Shown piece by piece: positions 39,079-48,482 of a DNA stretch of 64,000 nucleotides. The notes beneath the pieces were generated by a model. The model did no database searches. It saw nothing but the letters and a program-made list of their open reading frames with translations, and was not told the origin of the DNA. Numbering within the stretch: position 1 is the first letter of the stretch; each line of letters begins with the position of its first letter. The DNA is taken from the NCBI GenBank assembly GCA_002077065.1, contig NAJO01000033.1:186001-250000 (forward strand). The letters run 5' to 3'. A program made the translations under genes and the position numbers. The DNA is from Cryoendolithus antarcticus (taxonomy: Eukaryota > Ascomycota > Dothideomycetes > Cladosporiales > Cladosporiaceae).

Positions 39079-39952
39079 TCAAAACGTCTCCTCTTCGCCC
39101 ACCGGCTCTCCCTCCGCATCTTGCGGTATCTCGAAGCCCTCCTGCGGGAGTATTAATTACTAGTTTTTGACGACCGTTTTGGTCAAGTACTCACCTCCGT
39201 TGAATACAGAATCGTCTGTATCTGCTTCAACAAGCTCCCCTCATCCTCCTCCAGCGCCGGATCAGCCTCCATAGCCTGCTGGATCAACAGCTCAATATCC
39301 CTCAGCTTGCTGAAGTAAAAGTCCCTCTCTCTTTCCAGCCCCTGCACAGTATCCATCAACTCCGCGTTCTTCGTCTGCAACGCCGCACTCGCCTGCCCAC
39401 CCCCAAGACCCGCCTGCCGACTACCCGTCCTCGGTGCGCCAGCCCCAAGAGCAGCGCCTACAGGTCTCCTCGCAGCCGCAGCCCCAGTCCCCGCGCCACT
39501 CGTCCTCGAATTCCCGGTAGCCGGCAAACTAGCAGCCACCCCCTTCCTCCGCCCCACAGCATCATACTCTCCACCCGGGAAATACTGATCCCAGTACCGT
39601 TTCGTCCACTGCAGAAACTCCAGATTATCCTGCATCTTGCACTTCACCAGCTGCTCCACCGCGACCGGGCGGTCAACATGGTGTTTGCGGAAAGTGGAGG
39701 AGAGGATTTTGAAGTTCTCGAGGTAGGCGTACTCGGCGTTTGCGTTGAATTTGACGCGCGACATGGGGACGTCGAGGAAGATGGAGTCGTAGATTTGGCA
39801 GAGGGCGGCGCCGGTGCCGCATTGTTCCACTTTGGTCATGTTGAGTTGGAGTAGGCCATTTAGCCAGGTGAGGAGTTCTTGTCTGGGGTGGTGTTAGTCT
39901 TGCGCTTGGTAGGGAAAGAGCGCGAGATGATTGGTGACCTTGATTCACCCAT
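39079..39952 (-). CDS. BIM1: EB1-family microtubule plus-end protein (Bim1/Mal3)
   Basis: Three exons: 39952-39939, 39882-39195, 39141-39079; 254 residues. It tracks growing microtubule plus ends and recruits partners. The first exon is only 14 nt (MGES plus part of Arg); its donor GTCACC is weak but is the only GT that gives MGESRQELLTWLNGLLQLN, the conserved EB1 start. The calponin-homology domain covers about 1-105 (GAALCQIYDSIFLDVPMSRV, EFLQWTKRYWDQYFPGG), then a Gly/Ala linker, then the EB-homology coiled coil (ERERDFYFSKLRDIELLIQ, about 185-225). The last exon adds the acidic tail ending EEETF, comparable to the EEY/F end read by CAP-Gly proteins. Divergent from IST3. Confidence 0.94.
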
Positions 39953-40422
39953 GATGGCGTTTGTTTACTGTTCAGACCAGGATGTCGGTAGGCTGGTTCG
40001 AATAGAGAGTCCGGCGTGTCTGAAGGTCGCTGGAGGTCAGCCTGAATGATCCAATTCGGAGTGAGGTTGCGTGTGTTTACCAGCCTTGTCCTTGCAATAC
40101 GATTCCTCGGTGTTGGTCGACGAGACTCGTTGGCATGCCCTAGAATCAGTGGAGTAGCGAGTGTATAGCAGTGCCGCTAGCAAGTCTTCAGGCAGCACGA
40201 TTGTTTGTTATTGCTTCGCTAATGCTCGAATGATGATGTTTCGCAACTCAGGCACCGCGGGGCATTTCCGTCGCTGCGAGTGGACCCTGACTGTCACAAG
40301 CAAGCGCGACTTGAACTACATTTCTTGAAGCTCATAATATGCCTTACCGAATCACTGCCCCAGCAATACATGATCGCTGAGAGCGGTGCACAGTGACTGT
40401 TTACCATCCCAATCGGTCAACA
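39953..40422. promoter_or_regulatory. Divergent promoter region BIM1 / IST3
   Basis: 470 bp between divergent starts; no specific motif recognised. Confidence 0.4.
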
Positions 40423-41376
40423 ATGCAGTCCGTCCGCCAGATCGAGCGCCTAAACGCCACAGAACTCGAGAAGATCGTCCCCCCAAACGCCTCCTGGCAC
40501 ACCGACTACCGCGACACGGCCTACATTCACATTGGCGGCTTACCGTTCGAGCTCTCGGAAGGCGATATCCTCACGATCTTCTCCCAGTACGGCAATCCAG
40601 TGCATCTCAACTTGGTGCGCGACAAGGAGACTGGCAAGAGTCGCGGGTTTGCATTTCTGAAGTATGAGGATCAGCGGAGCTGCGATCTGGCAGTAGACAA
40701 TCTAAGTGGAGCGGGTGTTATGGGGCGCGTGTTGGGAGTGGATCATTGCCGGTATACGCTGAAGGAGGGGGAAGTTGAGGGTGAAGGGCTAGAGGAAGGG
40801 AATGGGGATGGGGATGCAGTGGAGGAGGTGCATGAGGTCGACGAGGGCAGACGGAAGAGACGCCGAATCAGCCAGGAAGAAGATCCCCCGAGAGCACAGC
40901 TAAGAGAGGAGATAGAGTTGGCGAAGCTGCTACGCGAGGGCGACGAGGAAGATCCGATGAAGGCGTACTTGATCAAGGAGAAGCGGGAGGAAGTCGCGGA
41001 CGCGCTCAAGGCACTGGCTGTAGCGAAGCCTCGGCGACGAAGCCGCGATCGCTCGCGAGACGAGATACGGCATAGGCATAAGTCACGGCGAGATCGCTCG
41101 GAGGACGACATGAGGCACACAGAGAGGATGAACGGCCATGGAGCGCGAAAGCGGCACGGGGGAAGTGAAGATGAGGACCGCAAATCGCACAGCCATCGAT
41201 CACGACGAGACGATGAGCGAAGACGGCGGAGCCCGTTGAGTGACGAAGGGGAGCGATCGAAGCAGACCAAGAAGCGCGAGTCACCGGATTCTGAGTACGA
41301 TAGACCACGAGAGAAGAGCGAAAGAACTCGAGAACGGAGTCGATCACCTGACGAACGACCGCGCAGGCGACACTAA
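40423..41376 (+). CDS. IST3: Splicing factor Ist3 (RES complex, RBMX2-like)
   Basis: Single exon, 317 residues; the frame reaches back to a GTG at 40393 but the ATG at 40423 begins the family-typical MQSVRQIERLNATELE. Ist3 is a U2 snRNP-associated member of the pre-mRNA retention and splicing (RES) complex with Bud13 and Pml1. One RRM spans about 31-110: RNP2 YIHIGGL (34-40), RNP1 KSRGFAFL near 70. The C-terminal 200 residues are charged and become an RS/RD-rich tail (SRDRSRDEIRHRHKSRRD), common in Pezizomycotina orthologues and much longer than in yeast. Nuclear location expected. Tail-to-tail with the J-domain gene. Confidence 0.92.
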   Translation: MQSVRQIERLNATELEKIVPPNASWHTDYRDTAYIHIGGLPFELSEGDILTIFSQYGNPVHLNLVRDKETGKSRGFAFLKYEDQRSCDLAVDNLSGAGVMGRVLGVDHCRYTLKEGEVEGEGLEEGNGDGDAVEEVHEVDEGRRKRRRISQEEDPPRAQLREEIELAKLLREGDEEDPMKAYLIKEKREEVADALKALAVAKPRRRSRDRSRDEIRHRHKSRRDRSEDDMRHTERMNGHGARKRHGGSEDEDRKSHSHRSRRDDERRRRSPLSDEGERSKQTKKRESPDSEYDRPREKSERTRERSRSPDERPRRRH

Positions 41377-41954
41377 GTCGCGGCGATAGATACACGATCT
41401 AGACAGCTAGCAAGTTCAGCGGTTGACTACTTGAGTGAGAGGAAGGTGAAACTTTGGAGATCACTGCGAGATGAAAGGTAGTAGTAATGGATTGTTCTAC
41501 CGAAAAAATCCTATAATGTTCATTAAAGTCGTTACTGTCCAACAGAATGTACCAGCTTCAAGCCACTGCTGCGGGCGAGCTGTTCCAATCACCCTTCCAT
41601 GCGAGCGTAGTGAGTCCTGCACCGACGCCCCTTCCCTTCCCATCTGGCAGGTCCCTCCATTGCGCCGGCCCTGACCACCCCTCGTCCCCGAGTGCATGAA
41701 GTCCTGATCTACCTTCTTTCTGCACTCAGCCTCGGCCTCAATCTTCTGGATGTGATTTCAACTTCATTTCTGTTCCGCGAGTCCACCTGCTTGCAGGACC
41801 TTGCATGGCTCGCAGCGCCGCCGGGACGAGCTGCTGCAGTCGCATGATTACAAGCATCTTAGCGATGCTAAGCTGCAGAGCTTGGCTTCCGCGTGGCAGC
41901 AGACATATCGTTTTGAGAAGAATCTTCATGGTCGATGTTTGCATCTCCGCGCCT
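41377..41954. other. Convergent intergenic 578 bp
   Basis: 3' ends of IST3 and of the J-domain gene. No supported element. Confidence 0.5.
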
Positions 41955-43775
41955 TCATCGAGCAGACACAGGGCTCGCGTAGCTTCCTTGCCGACTGTAA
42001 CTCGGCCGCTGCTCGCTGCCCCTGCGGCTCGTGCTATAGCCGCTCTGCACTCTCACTTGATCAGGTCGAAACTCCCGCCCATATTTGCCATCCTCCTCGG
42101 AAGGCGAATACTTGACACTCGGCCTCGGCGATCGAGTTGTCGGGACTTCTCCGTAGAGCGGCGCTGCCGAGCGACTGCTCTCGTGGCGAGACATTGAAGG
42201 ACGAGGCTCCTCATGTGAACCTTGCGGCGTGATCTTGTAGCTCGTCGTGCGAGTGTTGATCGGGGTGGGTCGAGCTGCAGAGGGAGCCATGCGAGACGAA
42301 GCTGCGCGAGGGCGTTCCTCTTTCATCGGCGATGGAGATCGAGTGAACTTGCGACTGACGGGTTCACGAACTTCGGTGCGGTAACCAGCTGGTGTCGGAT
42401 ACTCCATATCATCAGCATATTCCCTGCCGTATTGGTACTTTGAAGCCGGGTTCGTGGGTGAATCTGGCGTGACACTAGGTGTTGGTAAGCCGTCAATAAT
42501 CTCGGTGTTGCGCAGGGTGGATGGCTTCGCTGGTCTCCGCGAAGTGGGTTGCTGAGGCATACTGTCCGCTCGGCGTACAATAGGAGGTCGCGAGGCGTCC
42601 TTCGTGTCGAAGTCAGTCTGTAGCGAGTATGAGCGTCGAGGCTCGTCTTGCGGCAGGCGAATGTTGCCTGGCGCAGATCTCGATTGTGTAAGGGTCGGTG
42701 GGCGACGAATTGTATCCTCCGTCTCGTCACTTGCACGTCGTCTGTGCTCTTTGCGTGTTGTATGTCGCACGAGGTCCTCATCGTCGCGCTCCACGACACT
42801 CGGTTTGCTCGATCCGCGCCGAACCATGGCAGGCGGCCTGCCACCTTCGCTGCGCCTGATGTACTCGATCTTGTCGTTCTTCGAGCCTTGCCTCACAGGA
42901 GGCGGTCTTTCGTCGGCGATCTCGGGGTACTGCCTGGCAGATGGCACTCTCGACCGCTGGATGTAGTCCTTTGCAGTATCGACATCCGTGAACATCTTCT
43001 TCACTCGCTCATCCATGAATGCGCCTCGCAGGTTCTCTTCCTGCTGTCTCCTCGCCTGCTCATAGTAGGCCTCCCTCGCGCGTCGTGGATCCTCTTCCGG
43101 ATCTCTACGTCGTCGTGCAGCGTCACCAGGACTGTCATCCGAATCGCTGCCAGGCTCGGCATACGCGTATTTAAATCCTCGATCCCGCTTCACGTCTTTA
43201 CCGGCTTGCTTCGCCTTCTCCCTCTGTCGATGCTTCTCGTTCTCCTTCGTGTCCTGGCGTGTTGGAGCGGGCCTAACACGCTCCCTATCGTCGCGCGGCG
43301 AGCTTCTCTTGGGTCGCTCGTAGTCGTAGTCCTTCCGCGTGCTCGCTCTAGGTCGATCAAAATACTCTGTGTCGAACGGTCTCCGCTCCTCCACATGAGC
43401 TCTGTCAGACCGCTCCGGTCCACGCGATGTGAACACAGTTCTCCCAGGTGAGTCAGTAGGCATGCGATACGCAGTCGTCCGCACATCTACGCGTGGACCA
43501 CTCGGGCCCTGCCTCTCCATAACTTCCCTCCGCAGCTCAGCGAGCTTACACTGAGCATCATAACGCGCCCGTCGGTCTTCGTCGCCGATGATCTCATATG
43601 CAGTCTGGATCTTATGAAATTGATCTGAAGCAATCTGCTTCTGAGCCACATCCGCGACTTTGTCGGGATGAAACTTCAGCACCAGTTTGCGGTAAGAGGT
43701 CTTGATGGCGCCCGCGGTGGCATCTCTAGCCACAGCGAGCGCGAGGTATGGATCTGGTGGCAACTCCGTCGCCAT
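41955..43775 (-). CDS. J-domain (DnaJ-like) protein with long charged tail
   Basis: Single exon, 606 residues. The J domain is at the N-terminus (about residues 8-70): DPYLALAVARDATAGAIKTS, KLVLKFHPDKV with the essential HPD, then DQFHKIQTAYEIIGDEDRRARYD. J domains stimulate Hsp70 ATPase. The remaining 530 residues are Arg/Asp/Glu/Ser/Pro-rich, probably disordered, with many SP and RR motifs and repeated Ser-Arg pairs, and no Gly/Phe or Cys-rich DnaJ regions, so this is a type III (class C) J protein. The tail suggests a nuclear or RNA-linked client, but that is a guess. A fungus-wide family of this layout exists in my recollection without a firm function. Confidence 0.88.
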   Translation of the reverse strand: MATELPPDPYLALAVARDATAGAIKTSYRKLVLKFHPDKVADVAQKQIASDQFHKIQTAYEIIGDEDRRARYDAQCKLAELRREVMERQGPSGPRVDVRTTAYRMPTDSPGRTVFTSRGPERSDRAHVEERRPFDTEYFDRPRASTRKDYDYERPKRSSPRDDRERVRPAPTRQDTKENEKHRQREKAKQAGKDVKRDRGFKYAYAEPGSDSDDSPGDAARRRRDPEEDPRRAREAYYEQARRQQEENLRGAFMDERVKKMFTDVDTAKDYIQRSRVPSARQYPEIADERPPPVRQGSKNDKIEYIRRSEGGRPPAMVRRGSSKPSVVERDDEDLVRHTTRKEHRRRASDETEDTIRRPPTLTQSRSAPGNIRLPQDEPRRSYSLQTDFDTKDASRPPIVRRADSMPQQPTSRRPAKPSTLRNTEIIDGLPTPSVTPDSPTNPASKYQYGREYADDMEYPTPAGYRTEVREPVSRKFTRSPSPMKEERPRAASSRMAPSAARPTPINTRTTSYKITPQGSHEEPRPSMSRHESSRSAAPLYGEVPTTRSPRPSVKYSPSEEDGKYGREFRPDQVRVQSGYSTSRRGSEQRPSYSRQGSYASPVSAR

Positions 43776-45416
43776 GTCTGCTAGTGAAGCAAACGCGTGT
43801 CCCGTGAGAAGCCGTGGCTGGCGATGTGTCGTAAGATGAGATAGTGATGGTACCTGAGTGCATTAGGGGGTGTCCGGGACGTGAAGTCGGCGTCCAAGGG
43901 GTGTGTGCTTGTAGCGGTGTGTCGCAAGAGTCAAGGGTGCAGTCTGTGCGCTGCCCAGGCGATGGGGGTATGAGCAATATTAATATCGGGCGTCGACAAA
44001 CACCGCGTAAGTGGTGCCGCGGCCTAGTGGCAAACGCGACAGCGCAGTAGATGACTTGATTTGAGGATGGAAGTCTGATGCCGTCCGCGACTCAGAGAGA
44101 CATCGCAAAGAACGTCGTCGATGGTTGAAGAGTCTCACCGATGCTAGGTTCGGGCGGACGGTCCCGGAACTCGCCAAGGTACCGAATGACGTCGGGGAAG
44201 CGAAGCGATGTTCCGCGAGAATCGAAGAGGCAGGAAGGTGGTGGCAACGTCGCGAATGTCCGCGAGTGTTGATGGGAAGGCGAAGTGATCTCGGTGATGT
44301 TCGTGTATGACTGCTGCTCCTGGACGATGCACCGGGTCACTGTCAGCATACGCTGATCTGCCGAGTTGCTCCTCGCGAGATGCTGGGATGACCCTTATGC
44401 GCACGCCCTCGCCTGGCGCTCCCACTGGCTGGCTGGCTGCAAGGACAAAGGTACACCCGCGTTTGTGGCTGAGCTGCCTCGTGACCCTGTGGAAATGCCT
44501 CGAGCAAGATCTGTGAGAAGAATGAAAGGCGACTGTGGCAAGAATCCAAGTGAAGATGCATAGAATCAAGGTCGAAGTGGTCGCCGCGATTCTCGGTGGC
44601 GGGCACACAGATGCATAAACTCGTCAGACGTGCTGCGCAAAAGCATATGGCTTGCGGCACTACTGACCACCTCGCATCACGAATAGCAAGCTGCTCCGAC
44701 AAGGAGATGTCACAAATGCAAGGCCACGAACAAATGGCCGTACCAACAGAGCGAACCACATCTCCGATCTGACTCGGGTGCTGTCGATGTCCTTCCTGCG
44801 CTGCAGCCACGAGCCTATCAACCCGCAGTAGTGCCTGTTCTGGCGACAGCTCGACAACCCTGATTGCTCAGGAACGCCGGCTGGAGTTGTCACTGGCTGA
44901 TCACTCCGCAAGCCCAACATGCTGGGCGACCGCGCAGGAACATGCAAGCCATGCTGATGGCAGCAGCACTTCAGCCTGAGGATCACCTGGCATGCTGCCA
45001 ATATCAATGCTGACGCTGGCTGACTGCTATCGGGATACATTTCGGGTCAACATCGCAGCGCGTATACGAGCCAATGATTACATCTCGGGTGGTGACAGCG
45101 GCCAGGCGCTGCAGCACTGTTCTACAACATCAAGGAAAGCCTTGTACGAGCTTCTATTCTACACTTCCGTGCTGTGCGGCCTCGCAGGACGTGGCGGGGT
45201 ACGATGTTGCACAGCATGCAGTATGCCTACCCCCACACATATCGGGCGCGTACGCAGCACATCGTCCACCAATTGACGCAATACTCGCGCCGCCGTGCTG
45301 CACGACGTGGCACGACATAACGCACGCGCAGCCTGACGTGAGAGTGCACACGGCTGTACTCCCACTTCCCGCCGATGATGCCTGAGCGAACGACGACTGA
45401 AGTCGAGACGGATCGT
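43776..45416. other. Intergenic 1.64 kb
   Basis: Promoter of the J-domain gene and 3' flank of the phosphoesterase gene. Minus-strand ORFs at 44144-44608 (154 codons, hydrophobic start) and 44343-44810 (155 codons) overlap in different frames, lack family resemblance and are probably chance. Confidence 0.45.
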
Positions 45417-46313
45417 TCAGTCACGCTTCAAGGGTATCTCCATGTCTACGACAATTGGCTTGTTGAAGGCTTTGCCGCCCTGACCCCAGCTCCTCGCCAT
45501 GACACTCACATTTACCAGCGCACTATCGGCACCGGCCGTCAGGCTCTGACCACCACGAGTACCTGTCAAGTCGAACAGCGATTGCTTCTTACTGGCAACA
45601 CCCGGATCTCGCCAACTCGTGTGTCGAAATTCTCCGTTCTCGGCAGGCTCCTCCCAATGAACGACTTCCGCTCCTCGGCCCTCATGACAATGCCCGAAGA
45701 CATGTAGTCTCGGTCGGATCTCTCGCACGCGCCTCGCAAGAACATCACATCCGCCATCCCTCCAGTGCTTGCTTTCGTCAAGACCTAGCGAAGAAGGCGT
45801 ATGCGTAACAAGCACATCTACATGCTCAGGCACAGCACTCCACAGCTCCCCAGCCTCCTCATGTAAGTACTGAAACGCCCAGTTCTGCCCTCCCCGATCA
45901 GGCGAGTACGGGCTCCCAAACACCTTCAGCTTTACGCCCTTTACCTCCACCTCAGCACTCTCGTGCTCCAGATAAGTCACCCCCTCTGTCCCTTTCATCA
46001 CTTCTCTACACGTCTCCCCTTCCTCTGGCAGCACCTTCCACCCCTCCGGATACTTCAGGCCGTACTTCGCGTCAAGTGAGAGATCGTGGTTCCCGGCTAC
46101 GACCAGCTTAGCAGCGAAGTTGGCTCTCTTGATCCAAGCCATAGCCTTCTCGATCTCGGCGAGGGAGCCTTGGTTTGTCAGGTCACCGGCGTGGATTAGA
46201 ATGTCGCCGGAGGGGAGGGTAAAGCCGGCACCGGGGAAGGCGTTGTGGGTGTCTGATATGCAGACGAGGCGGAGCTTGGCCGTCGCCATGGCTGCGGTAA
46301 ACTTCTGGGTCAT
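45417..46313 (-). CDS. Calcineurin-like metallophosphoesterase (MPPED type)
   Basis: Single exon, 298 residues from the first ATG; a second ATG eight codons later (MATAKLRLVCISDTH) is an equally good start. All metal-binding motifs of the family are present: SDTH (D21, H23), GD at 43-44 within HAGDLTNQG, GNHD (74-77), a later VTHTP, and GHCHEGRG near residue 208. This layout matches the MPPED1/MPPED2-like branch of metallophosphoesterases, which hydrolyse phosphodiesters or phosphomonoesters with two metal ions. No signal peptide, so cytosolic. Substrate is not predictable. Divergent from the GST gene. Confidence 0.88.
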   Translation of the reverse strand: MTQKFTAAMATAKLRLVCISDTHNAFPGAGFTLPSGDILIHAGDLTNQGSLAEIEKAMAWIKRANFAAKLVVAGNHDLSLDAKYGLKYPEGWKVLPEEGETCREVMKGTEGVTYLEHESAEVEVKGVKLKVFGSPYSPDRGGQNWAFQYLHEEAGELWSAVPEHVDVLVTHTPSSLGLDESKHWRDGGCDVLARRVREIRPRLHVFGHCHEGRGAEVVHWEEPAENGEFRHTSWRDPGVASKKQSLFDLTGTRGGQSLTAGADSALVNVSVMARSWGQGGKAFNKPIVVDMEIPLKRD

Positions 46314-46837
46314 GAATCGAGAAGCGGAGTAGCTAGGTTGCGCCGGTGCTAGGAGCGTAGATTCGGCATCGCTCTAGTCAGTTGCGCTGGACGTTCTACA
46401 CTCCATCTTGCTCATTTAGAAAGTACACGCAATCATGGCTTGCCGTACGTATTGTCCTTGGCCTATATAGTCTCGCTTTGGCAACCTGCTTTCGCGATAG
46501 GCGAATGTACAACAGGGGAAAGGTACTTTACCTTTCGTGGACTGAAGCGAGTGGGTGAAAAGCGATCAAGGTAGTGGAATTATCCATGTGACTCCTCTTT
46601 GTTAAGCAACGATGACTGGCTGACTTGTCAGCGGCCTTTGGGGCCAAAGCGTCCGAGCGATCGTCCTGTCCCACCTTCCATCTCTCACATCATACCATCG
46701 TTACGATATGTGTTTCCCACAAGAATCGCCAGAATTTGATAGAGTGTACACTCTGTGCATCGGCTTTAGCAGCACAAGCCGAGTTGGCATCAAGCCTGCA
46801 ATTGCGCAGAGCTCCGGCGAGGTAGGAAGAGTGTCTT
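46314..46837. promoter_or_regulatory. Divergent promoter region phosphoesterase / GST
   Basis: 524 bp to the earliest GST ATG (665 bp to the later one). No motif firmly recognised. Confidence 0.4.
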
Positions 46838-47845
46838 ATGTCCGGTCCTTCATCTTTCCACCTTTCTCAAGCTTCTGCTCCTCTCATCACTTCACACTAT
46901 CTAGCCGGCAGATTGCTGCGTGTCCACCAGGTCCCACCAACGACCTACAGGAATCTCTCCATCCGCTCACTCCCGACGATGGCCTACGCGGACTCGCCCA
47001 AATATACCCTCCTCTACCACCCCGGCATCCCAGGCCGCGCCGAATTCATCCGCCTCGCTTTCGAAGCCACAGGCACGCCTTACACCGACCTCGCGAATTC
47101 GGCGTCTGATGGCTACGCTACTGTTCGCAAAGCCTGCATTGATCCAGACGCTTTATCAAGTCTGGGAGACAACCCTCCGGTCTTCGCTCCACCAGCCCTG
47201 CAAGTAAAAGGCGAGGGCAAAGGCGGCGGGGATTTCCTCATTAGCCAGACGTCGAATATACTGAGCTATTTGGGACCGCGGTTGGGTTTGGCGGGAGAGG
47301 ATGAGGCGGATAAGTTGTGGGTTGGTCAGGTAGTCTCTACGGCGCTGGATCTGAATAACGAGGTGCATGATACGCATCATCCGGTGAGTGACTCAACCAA
47401 CTGCAGGACTGGGCTACGGGATGGGCTGATTGCTGATGGGTTACAGATTGCAATAGCAGATTACTACGAGAACCAGAAAGACGAAGCGTTGAAGAAGACG
47501 GTAGACTTCCGCAAGAACAGGCTACCGAAGTTCTTTGGGTACTTCGAGAGGATGCTGAAATGGAATGAGAAGCAACAAGGGGAGCGCAAGCGTGAGGGCG
47601 TGTATCTTTTGGGCAGTCAGCTCACTATGGCTGATTTGGTGGTATGGCAAGTGCTGGACGGGCTATTCTTCGCGTTCCCGGAGGAGATGAAGGCGCGGAC
47701 AGAGGAGTTTGGGCTGCTGTTGGGCGACTTCTACGGAAGTGTGAAGGGGGAGAAGGGGCTCAAGGGGTATCTTGAGAGCGAAAGGCGGATGAAGTACTCA
47801 ATGGGCATCTTCCGGCATTACCCTGAGCTTGATAGACAAAGCTAG
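46838..47845 (+). CDS. Glutathione S-transferase-like protein, possibly mitochondrial long form
   Basis: Two exons: 46838-47383 and 47447-47845, with a 63 nt GTGAGT...CAG intron that has no stop and keeps frame. From ATG 46838 the product is 314 residues; from the internal ATG 46979 it is 267 residues and begins at the thioredoxin-fold strand MAYADSPKYTLLYHPGIPGR. The 47 extra residues contain no Asp or Glu and several Arg, like a mitochondrial presequence. GST N-domain features: PGRAEFIRLAFEATGTPY, then QTSNILSYLGPRLGL (the SNAIL-type glutathione-site motif as QTSNIL). The helical C-domain contains LPKFFGYFERML and LTMADLVVWQVLDGL (N-capping box region). Likely glutathione conjugation or redox role. 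Confidence 0.85.
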   Translation: MSGPSSFHLSQASAPLITSHYLAGRLLRVHQVPPTTYRNLSIRSLPTMAYADSPKYTLLYHPGIPGRAEFIRLAFEATGTPYTDLANSASDGYATVRKACIDPDALSSLGDNPPVFAPPALQVKGEGKGGGDFLISQTSNILSYLGPRLGLAGEDEADKLWVGQVVSTALDLNNEVHDTHHPVSDSTNCRTGLRDGLIADGLQIAIADYYENQKDEALKKTVDFRKNRLPKFFGYFERMLKWNEKQQGERKREGVYLLGSQLTMADLVVWQVLDGLFFAFPEEMKARTEEFGLLLGDFYGSVKGEKGLKGYLESERRMKYSMGIFRHYPELDRQS

Positions 47846-48482
47846 ACCACGAAGCTGCCTAGTAGACTTCAGATGTCCACAGCACTTTGCTTCCATCTTG
47901 CTTATGGATGCACATCAATCCAAGTCCTTGGTGTAGTACCTTCGTAGCAACATCGGCTACCGACGGCAAGTACGGCATTCGCAACTGCCGCACGGCTGAC
48001 TACACGCTCCGCGTGGAGGTGGAGTTCACGGGGGAAGGTTTTGTGTGGAGGTGACCTCGAGATGTCGGCAGATGCAAACTTCATGGCAGTCGTTGGCAAT
48101 GTTCGCAAAGATATTCAACGATCAAGTGAACAGAAAGCCATAAAGACGATCAAGTTGCCCTTGATCGACGCTGCATCGTCGACCAGGAGGCGAGCCGCAC
48201 TCTGACGTACAACTGAGCAATATTGATGGAAGGAGGGGCCATCTGGCACCATCAGGAAACGAACATGTCGATGAGCCGTCCGAATATGGCATGCAGATAG
48301 TCTCGCCAAGTGCCGTGCTGTTTGGTTGCTGTAATACTGTAGCGTCTGACCACATCTGCCGGCCTGAATCCTAATGCTTCCAATTCGCAACAGATCGTCC
48401 GAGTCTCTGGGAAGGTGAGTGTTGCTACTTGACCTCTGATCTCTCCTCTCCTCGTACAGTTACCTTGCCCATAAGTCTCACC
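47846..48482. other. Intergenic 637 bp
   Basis: GST 3' flank and P450 promoter. Only short overlapping ORFs without signal. Confidence 0.5.

Noticed and set aside
39985..40020. GGTTCGAAT-like B-box suggesting a tRNA
   Set aside because: The rest of the B-box, an A-box and a cloverleaf are missing. I found no tRNA or rRNA gene in the window.
42648..43451. 267-codon ORF antisense to the J-domain gene
   Set aside because: Pure shadow of an Arg/Ser-rich coding strand; no domain or start context.
44144..44810. Two overlapping minus-strand ORFs of about 155 codons, one with a hydrophobic start
   Set aside because: They occupy different frames, have no homologue-like motifs, and each could arise by chance in GC-rich DNA.
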